DNA from: Desulfobacterales bacterium
Lineage (GTDB): Bacteria; Desulfobacterota; Desulfobacteria; Desulfobacterales; JAUCGF01
Length of the DNA stretch: 10,293 nt
Direction: 5' to 3'
Assembly: GCA_029940345.1 (NCBI GenBank)
Contig: JAOZRC010000005.1
Coordinates: forward strand, 14,123-24,415
Part shown: positions 6,210 through 10,293 of the stretch, one piece after another
Layout: each line of letters begins with the position of its first letter
How positions within the stretch are numbered: position 1 is the stretch's first letter
Translations under genes and position numbers: made by a program
Notes under the pieces: generated by a model
Told to the model about the DNA's origin: nothing
The model's database searches: none
The model's input: only the letters and a program-made list of their open reading frames with translations

Positions 6210-6494
6210 ATGAAACCAGGCTTTGAGTGGGACGAAACAAAAGCAAAAGCGAATTTTAAAAAACACAAAGTCAGTTTTAGTGAGGCTGCAACGGTTTTTG
6301 GCGATCCGTTTTCAGTAACGATATCTGATTCCGACCACTCATCAGATGAGCATCGCTATATTGACATCGGAAGTTCTGATAAGGGGCATGTACGGGTAGT
6401 CGTTTATACAGAACGTGGTTCTGACATACGTATTATCAGTTGTCGCAGGGCGACTCCGACGGAGAGGAAACTTGATCAAAAACAGAGTAAATAA
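6210..6494 (+). CDS. brnT: BrnT-family toxin (type II toxin-antitoxin)
   Basis: This 94-residue protein matches the BrnT family, whose members are RelE/Colicin E5-fold ribonucleases that inhibit translation. Family marks are visible along the whole length: FEWDETKAKANFKKH at 5-19, VSFSEAATVFGDP at 21-33, DSDHS at 40-44, EHRYIDIG at 47-54, VVVYTERG at 63-70, and IRIISCRRATPTER near 73-86. Length and order are complete, so the toxin is probably intact. AAGG about nine bases before the ATG serves as ribosome binding site. The next gene starts 22 bases after its stop in the same direction, fitting the toxin-first order of brnTA operons. The presumed partner, however, does not look like classical BrnA. 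Confidence 0.92.
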   Translation: MKPGFEWDETKAKANFKKHKVSFSEAATVFGDPFSVTISDSDHSSDEHRYIDIGSSDKGHVRVVVYTERGSDIRIISCRRATPTERKLDQKQSK

Positions 6495-6516
6495 CACATA
6501 TACGGAGGAACACGAT

Positions 6517-6771
6517 ATGCGCACCGAATATGATTTTAGAGGCGGAGTGCGCGGCAAGCATTACAGAGCCATGCAAGCCGGCTATACGATTACCATTCAT
6601 AAGGCGGATGGCACAACTGTCACCCGGGAGGTGATGCCAAAGAAGGGCGCGGTTATTCTGGAGCCGGATATTCAGGCATATTTTCCAGACTCTGCATCCG
6701 TGAACAAGGCTTTGCGTTGTTTAATCCCGCTACTGCCCAAAAAACATATTGTAAAGTCAAAAATCGCCTGA
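6517..6771 (+). CDS. Probable cognate antitoxin of BrnT, non-canonical small protein
   Basis: This protein of 84 residues starts at the ATG at 6517-6519, chosen because a strong GGAGG (6504-6508) sits eight bases upstream. The open frame extends farther upstream, but that part overlaps brnT and lacks support. The N-terminus EYDFRGGVRGKHYRAMQAGY is the recurrent (E)YDFs-G-RGK motif of small antitoxin-like proteins encoded next to BrnT and similar toxins. The middle (TITIHKADGTTVTREV) is beta-rich, and the end (PDIQAYFPDSASVNKALRCL) reads as a short helix-turn-helix or ribbon-helix-helix-like tail. Position immediately after brnT suggests that it neutralises BrnT and perhaps represses the operon. 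This is inference from context; the classical BrnA sequence pattern is absent. An 81-base inverted repeat follows 32 bases downstream. Confidence 0.75.
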   Translation: MRTEYDFRGGVRGKHYRAMQAGYTITIHKADGTTVTREVMPKKGAVILEPDIQAYFPDSASVNKALRCLIPLLPKKHIVKSKIA

Positions 6772-6803
6772 CAGCGGGAGACCGAAAACGATATACTTGG
6801 CAC

Positions 6804-6884
6804 GGTCATAATTGGTGATTTTGAAATATGTCTTACGCCTATGAATTAAGGTATTGATCAATTATAAAATCACCAATTATGGCC
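6804..6884. repeat. 81-base element with 19-base terminal inverted repeats
   Basis: CATAATTGGTGATTTT at 6807-6822 is perfectly complementary to AAAATCACCAATTATG at 6866-6881. Pairing extends outward through a T-G wobble and two G-C pairs, giving arms 6804-6822 and 6866-6884 around a 43-base AT-rich loop. It lies just downstream of the brnT partner gene. It could stabilise the 3' end of that mRNA, act as a terminator-like stem without a T-run, or be a miniature mobile element. No flanking target duplication is obvious. Confidence 0.85.
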
Positions 6885-6935
6885 TTCGCGAGTATAGTAT
6901 ATCTTTTAACAAATATCATGAAGGAGTACGGGCCG

Positions 6936-7163
6936 ATGACAACACTATCCCATATTACATTATCAGATTTTGAATCGTTGATGCAGATAGCCAGGCTCCC
7001 ATCAGAAACACGAATCACTGTCACGGTTAAGGATGATCGTGCTTCCCTGGAACTAAGGTTGATGATCTCTCAACGATTCACATTGCCCCGACTAAAAACG
7101 TGCATAACCAGTTTTTTTCATGTTTGGGAAAATATCGCAGTCTCCCCCCCAAAACCTTTATAA
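6936..7163 (+). CDS. Small antitoxin-like ORF, possibly truncated or orphan
   Basis: I propose 75 residues from the ATG at 6936-6938, because a perfect AAGGAG (6921-6926) lies nine bases upstream. The open frame begins further up, inside the inverted repeat, but no ribosome binding site supports that. The first half (TLSHITLSDFESLMQIARLP, then RITVTVKDD) reads like the N-terminus of a small antitoxin or DNA-binding partner: one helix followed by a beta strand. The second half (from about residue 40) is low in familiar pattern and ends in SPPKPL after a C-rich run, as though the original C-terminus had been replaced by non-coding sequence. No toxin-like gene follows before the convergent SNF2-family gene 37 bases away. 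It may be a decayed antitoxin that lost its toxin. Function unproven. Confidence 0.45.
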   Translation: MTTLSHITLSDFESLMQIARLPSETRITVTVKDDRASLELRLMISQRFTLPRLKTCITSFFHVWENIAVSPPKPL

Positions 7164-7200
7164 TCATTATAATAGTAGCCGATTTTTCTTTGTTAAGATA

Positions 7201-9960
7201 CTAAAAAGCAGGCAATTTAAATTTCATCGTCACTTCACCGGTGGCCCGGTCAATTTTGATCATCTGTTTGTCATCACCCACCGTTTCAATTTTCTTACCG
7301 CTGGCCATTTCCAACAGGCCGGAGATAAACTGCATACCGGTGTTCAGTACTTTTTCCATTTTTTCGGGTGACTGCTCTTCCACGCCGCCACCCGCTTCCC
7401 GCTGGGATTCATGTGCTTGCTTTTGCTCCGCCATGGTTGCGTCTTGGCCTGATTCCGAAACGGCTTGGGAATTTGAAGGGGCCTCTTCGGAAGCATACGC
7501 CACGGCCTCTTCTTTCTCCTTGAGCACTTCAGGATTCAGAAAATGAGGCGCATCTTCGGGGATATCTTCCGTGGGGGCGGATTCCGCCACCGGAGGCTCC
7601 GGTTCTTCACCCATCATCTCCCTGAGCTTATTTAACAGCTCGTTGCGTTTGGCGCGGGAAAATTCGACTTTATCGGCACCGCCATCAAAAACACCTTTGA
7701 ACAGGTCGGTTTTCAGTTGGATGCCGGCGAGAATTTTTTCCTCGATACTGTGTTTGGTAATCAGATTGACCACATTGACGCACTGGCTTTTCTGGCCGAT
7801 GCGATTGACCCGGCCGATGCGCTGGTTCATTTTGGCCGGATTCCAGGGCAGTTCAAAATTGATCACACAATCCGCGGCCTGAAGGTTCAACCCGGTGCCG
7901 CCCGCATCGGTGGACAGAAACACTTTGCAATCCGGATTATTCGTGAATTCATCAATGAGCGGTTGGCGTTTATGCACCGGAATTTTACCGGATAATTCCA
8001 CAAACGGGATACCGGCCTTGGAAAGGTGCTTGGCAATCAGAAACGTCATGGTGGTCCACTCACTGAAAATTACCACTTTACGGCCGCTTTGCAGCACCAG
8101 TTCATCCAGAATGTCTTCCAGTTCTTTCAATTTGGGTGATATATTGGTTTGACGATCCACCAGATAGGTGGAGTCACACACCCGTCGCGCGCTTAAAAGC
8201 AGTTGCATGATACGCCGGAGGTCCATGGGCGTTAGGAATTTTTTATTCAGAAGCGGCAGCAACGATTGCATAAAACCAGCATGCATTTCAGCCTGTTTGG
8301 TGTGAAAATCAATATAATAATTGTTGACCACCTCATTGGGCAGTTCGGATAGCACCTCCTCTTTGCGGCGGCGGATCACAATCGGTTTCAATTTGTCATG
8401 CAGCCTATTCAGATTGTGATAGCCGAGGATTTTGCCCTTTTTGGCGCGACTGAGCATAAAATGATCGGCAGCAAATTGCCACAAGGGGGCCAGCAGCAGC
8501 GGGTCTAAAAACTGAACAATGGAATAGACATCCTCCAATTTATTTTCCAGCGGCGTGCCGGTGAGCACCAGCGCATGCTTGAGGGGAATGCTTTTAATCG
8601 CCTGGGCGGTTTTGGTGGTGAAATTTTTAATACGCTGGGCTTCATCCAGGATCACCATATCCGGTTTAAAGCGTGTGATAGTGGTGACATCCCGGAGAAC
8701 GGCTTCATAATTGGTTAATTTAAACAAAGACGAATCCGTATTGTAGGTCTCCCGGCGTTTGAGAGCACTGCCGGCAATGACCACCGCTTTTTCATCGCTG
8801 AAACGCTCAATTTCCCGTTTCCATTGCTCCTTGAGGGACGCCATGGTGATCACTAAGATTTTATTAAAACCGAATAGTTGTTTTTTCAGAACGCCCAGAG
8901 TGATGGCTTGCAAGGTTTTACCCAGCCCCATTTCATCGCCGATAAGCACCGCTTTTTTGTATAAACTGAAACGCACGCCTTCGATCTGGTAGGGATACAG
9001 CTCGGTTTTGATTCCGGCCAGCGACGGCAGCGGAGCGTCCGCCATTTCGAGCAACTGCTGATCGGTCTGATAGCGATCTAAGCGTTCCAGCACCGTTTCC
9101 TGCACGCGTACGCGTTTGTCTTCAAGCAAGCGATCTAATAGCGGCATGCAATCGTCTAATTGGGGCTTGGTGTAATTGCCATGGGCGTCAAAATATTCGC
9201 TGATCAAAGGGCCGATATCACTGATTTCTTTGGCCGAACGTTCGCAAAACAGGCGTGGTTGTTCTTTAGCGGAATCCCAATAAATATCCAGAAAAGGAAA
9301 GCGTTCCGCTTTTACACGCGTTTGGAAATCATTTTTCTGTTTCAGACAGTTTTGGATAAACAGGAGATGCTTGCACGTATCTAAGCGGTTGGTGGCGAAA
9401 TCCGGACAGGTACAATGGCCGCGGCCGTTTTCGGGATCATGCATCGTGACCTGATATTGCATTCCTTTGGGCGTTTCAACCAGATGGGCGCCTTTATACA
9501 TGTCGCCTTCAATAATAGTAAACGATTCGCTTTTGGCGCGTTTCCGGCGATCTTCCAATGCCTGGGTGCGAATTTCATCCGCCGTCTGATAGGGCGCCAA
9601 AGGGGCCGGCTCCGCAAAAGCTTCCGGGGCCGGTTGCGCCGTTCCGGCTGCTTTTTGGGGAAGATCCTCGGTCCAGCCCGCCAAGCGGTCATAGACATCT
9701 AATAGTACGGCGACGGTGTGCTTGCAGCCTTTGCCCGGATAGGGGCAGTCACAGGATGAATTCAAACCGTCTTTCAGAAACTGGATACGGGTGGTGTAAT
9801 CACCGTAATTGCCATCCACATCATATTGAAACCGACCTTTGTCCTGATCGGCATCGACGCACATATAAGCGCCATCTTCATATATCCGCACCCCACGTTC
9901 ATAGATAATATCAGAATAGGCCACATGTTTGCGAATATAGTCATGAGATAATTCAGGCAT
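7201..9960 (-). CDS. SNF2-family DNA-dependent ATPase/helicase with two SWIM zinc modules
   Basis: This protein of 919 residues is a superfamily 2 Swi2/Snf2 ATPase, expected to translocate on double-stranded DNA and remodel protein-DNA complexes. Two SWIM (CxCx(n)CxH) modules lead: C70, C72, C79, H81 and C183, C185, C196, H198. The ATPase core follows, with GDEMGLGKT (341-349, Walker A Lys348), DEAQ (439-442) and LTGTP (466-470). Helicase lobe two has FSEW near 632-635, STDAGGTGLNL (683-693) and QRIGRVNRIGQ (713-723, arginine fingers). The tail from about 783 is acidic, glutamate- and alanine-rich and probably disordered, ending in a small conserved-looking segment. The start at 9960 is preferred because GGAG lies six bases upstream; an ATG at 9975 would add five residues but has no Shine-Dalgarno. 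It follows the FmdB-family gene closely, probably as one transcript. Confidence 0.93.
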   Translation of the reverse strand: MPELSHDYIRKHVAYSDIIYERGVRIYEDGAYMCVDADQDKGRFQYDVDGNYGDYTTRIQFLKDGLNSSCDCPYPGKGCKHTVAVLLDVYDRLAGWTEDLPQKAAGTAQPAPEAFAEPAPLAPYQTADEIRTQALEDRRKRAKSESFTIIEGDMYKGAHLVETPKGMQYQVTMHDPENGRGHCTCPDFATNRLDTCKHLLFIQNCLKQKNDFQTRVKAERFPFLDIYWDSAKEQPRLFCERSAKEISDIGPLISEYFDAHGNYTKPQLDDCMPLLDRLLEDKRVRVQETVLERLDRYQTDQQLLEMADAPLPSLAGIKTELYPYQIEGVRFSLYKKAVLIGDEMGLGKTLQAITLGVLKKQLFGFNKILVITMASLKEQWKREIERFSDEKAVVIAGSALKRRETYNTDSSLFKLTNYEAVLRDVTTITRFKPDMVILDEAQRIKNFTTKTAQAIKSIPLKHALVLTGTPLENKLEDVYSIVQFLDPLLLAPLWQFAADHFMLSRAKKGKILGYHNLNRLHDKLKPIVIRRRKEEVLSELPNEVVNNYYIDFHTKQAEMHAGFMQSLLPLLNKKFLTPMDLRRIMQLLLSARRVCDSTYLVDRQTNISPKLKELEDILDELVLQSGRKVVIFSEWTTMTFLIAKHLSKAGIPFVELSGKIPVHKRQPLIDEFTNNPDCKVFLSTDAGGTGLNLQAADCVINFELPWNPAKMNQRIGRVNRIGQKSQCVNVVNLITKHSIEEKILAGIQLKTDLFKGVFDGGADKVEFSRAKRNELLNKLREMMGEEPEPPVAESAPTEDIPEDAPHFLNPEVLKEKEEAVAYASEEAPSNSQAVSESGQDATMAEQKQAHESQREAGGGVEEQSPEKMEKVLNTGMQFISGLLEMASGKKIETVGDDKQMIKIDRATGEVTMKFKLPAF

Positions 9961-10004
9961 GGGAATCTCCGCCATATAAAAGTTATTATTTTGAGCTGCC
10001 GGCT

Positions 10005-10187
10005 TTATTTTTTACGGGAGGCATAGCCATCGGCATACCATCCGCCACCTTTGAGTTCAAAAGTGCAACATGACATTATTTTTTTGGCGATTTGGTGACA
10101 TTGGGGGCATACGATTTCTTCGACGTCCATTTTTTCGAGCCTTTCCGTGATTTCACCGTTAGGGCATTCAAATTCATAAACAGGCAT
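10005..10187 (-). CDS. FmdB-family small zinc ribbon protein, degenerate first knuckle
   Basis: This protein of 60 residues starts at the ATG at 10185-10187, selected because AAAGGA sits six bases upstream and the family normally begins MPxYE(F/Y)EC. A TTG five codons earlier is less likely. The pattern MPVYEFEC, CPQC (27-30), KKIMS and FKGGGW-like FELKGGGWYADGY matches FmdB regulatory-type zinc ribbons, small proteins of uncertain role that are often proposed as transcriptional or metal-related regulators. Normally two CxxC knuckles bind one zinc. Here the first reads C8-P-N-G, so its second cysteine is missing and the site may be degenerate or completed by another residue (C40, C41 or H31). 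The SNF2-family gene begins 44 bases downstream on the same strand. Confidence 0.85.
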   Translation of the reverse strand: MPVYEFECPNGEITERLEKMDVEEIVCPQCHQIAKKIMSCCTFELKGGGWYADGYASRKK

Positions 10188-10254
10188 GATTATTCCTTTC
10201 AAGATTCAATTTTGTTTTGAGATCTGCATAATTTCGAGCTGTGCAATTCATTCA

Positions 10255-10287
10255 GAGTCCCGTCAGGACGGCATATTTGTAGGATCA
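10255..10287. repeat. REP-like palindromic sequence at right edge
   Basis: CCGTCAGGACGG at 10260-10271 is a palindrome (CCGTC-AG-GACGG), embedded in a minus-strand context reading TCCTACAAATATGCCGTC followed by CTGACGGGACTC. Sequences of the TACAAATATnnCGTCCC...GGGAC type recur in many environmental bacterial genomes as small extragenic palindromes. This resemblance is from memory. The element may continue beyond the window. Confidence 0.35.
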
Positions 10288-10293
10288 ACGGGC

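Noticed and set aside
6415..6516. Upstream extension of the BrnT partner gene
   Set aside because: The 34 extra codons overlap the end of brnT, are Arg-rich and lack a ribosome binding site; a strong GGAGG marks the later ATG at 6517.
6342..6557. Minus-strand 71-codon frame across brnT
   Set aside because: It is antisense to a canonical BrnT gene, with no motif of its own.
6879..6935. Upstream extension of the small antitoxin-like ORF
   Set aside because: Its ATG lies inside the right arm of the inverted repeat and has no Shine-Dalgarno, while AAGGAG precedes the ATG at 6936.

Overview
The window looks like chromosomal DNA of a Gram-negative anaerobe, most likely a member of the Desulfobacterota (deltaproteobacterial sulfate-reducer type). 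This is an inference. It rests on a futalosine-pathway menaquinone gene (mqnE), a YkgJ-type cysteine-cluster protein, a long L,D-transpeptidase, a small FmdB-type zinc ribbon, moderate GC in the main genes, and intergenic DNA crowded with short repeats. No rRNA, tRNA, CRISPR array or intact insertion sequence is visible.

Layout. From 1 to 4555 every gene is on the minus strand. In transcription order they are an L,D-transpeptidase with a proline-rich repeat linker and a C-terminal NTF2-like domain (4555-2681), aminofutalosine synthase MqnE 14 bases downstream (2666-1575), then after a 174-base gap a YkgJ-family cysteine-cluster protein (1400-660) whose stop overlaps by one base the start of an SDR-family oxidoreductase that runs off the left edge (660-1). 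The SDR has Asn where the catalytic Lys of the YxxxK motif should be.

From 4556 to about 7200 the character changes. All recognisable genes are on the plus strand, coding density is low, and the DNA is repeat-rich. This block holds a 771-base gene-free stretch with three copies of an 18-22 base motif and a good sigma70-like promoter; an AT-rich isoprenylcysteine-methyltransferase-like membrane protein (5327-5914); a 25-base-arm inverted repeat; a BrnT-type toxin with a non-BrnA-looking partner (6210-6771); an 81-base element with 19-base arms; and a small antitoxin-like ORF with an ideal Shine-Dalgarno but no recognisable toxin (6936-7163). It reads as an accessory, toxin-antitoxin-bearing insertion between two minus-strand chromosomal clusters.

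From 7201 to 10187 the minus strand resumes with a small FmdB-family zinc ribbon protein followed at once by a large SNF2-family ATPase carrying two SWIM zinc-binding modules. The right edge holds a small palindromic, REP-like sequence.

Functionally, the left cluster combines envelope modification and menaquinone synthesis, the middle is probable addiction and mobile-repeat material, and the right is a chromatin-remodeller-like helicase gene. I see no convincing complete new system. The best leads are the brnT module bounded by two unrelated inverted repeats, the long potentially structured leader before the methyltransferase gene, and the catalytic-Lys-lacking SDR coupled to a YkgJ protein.
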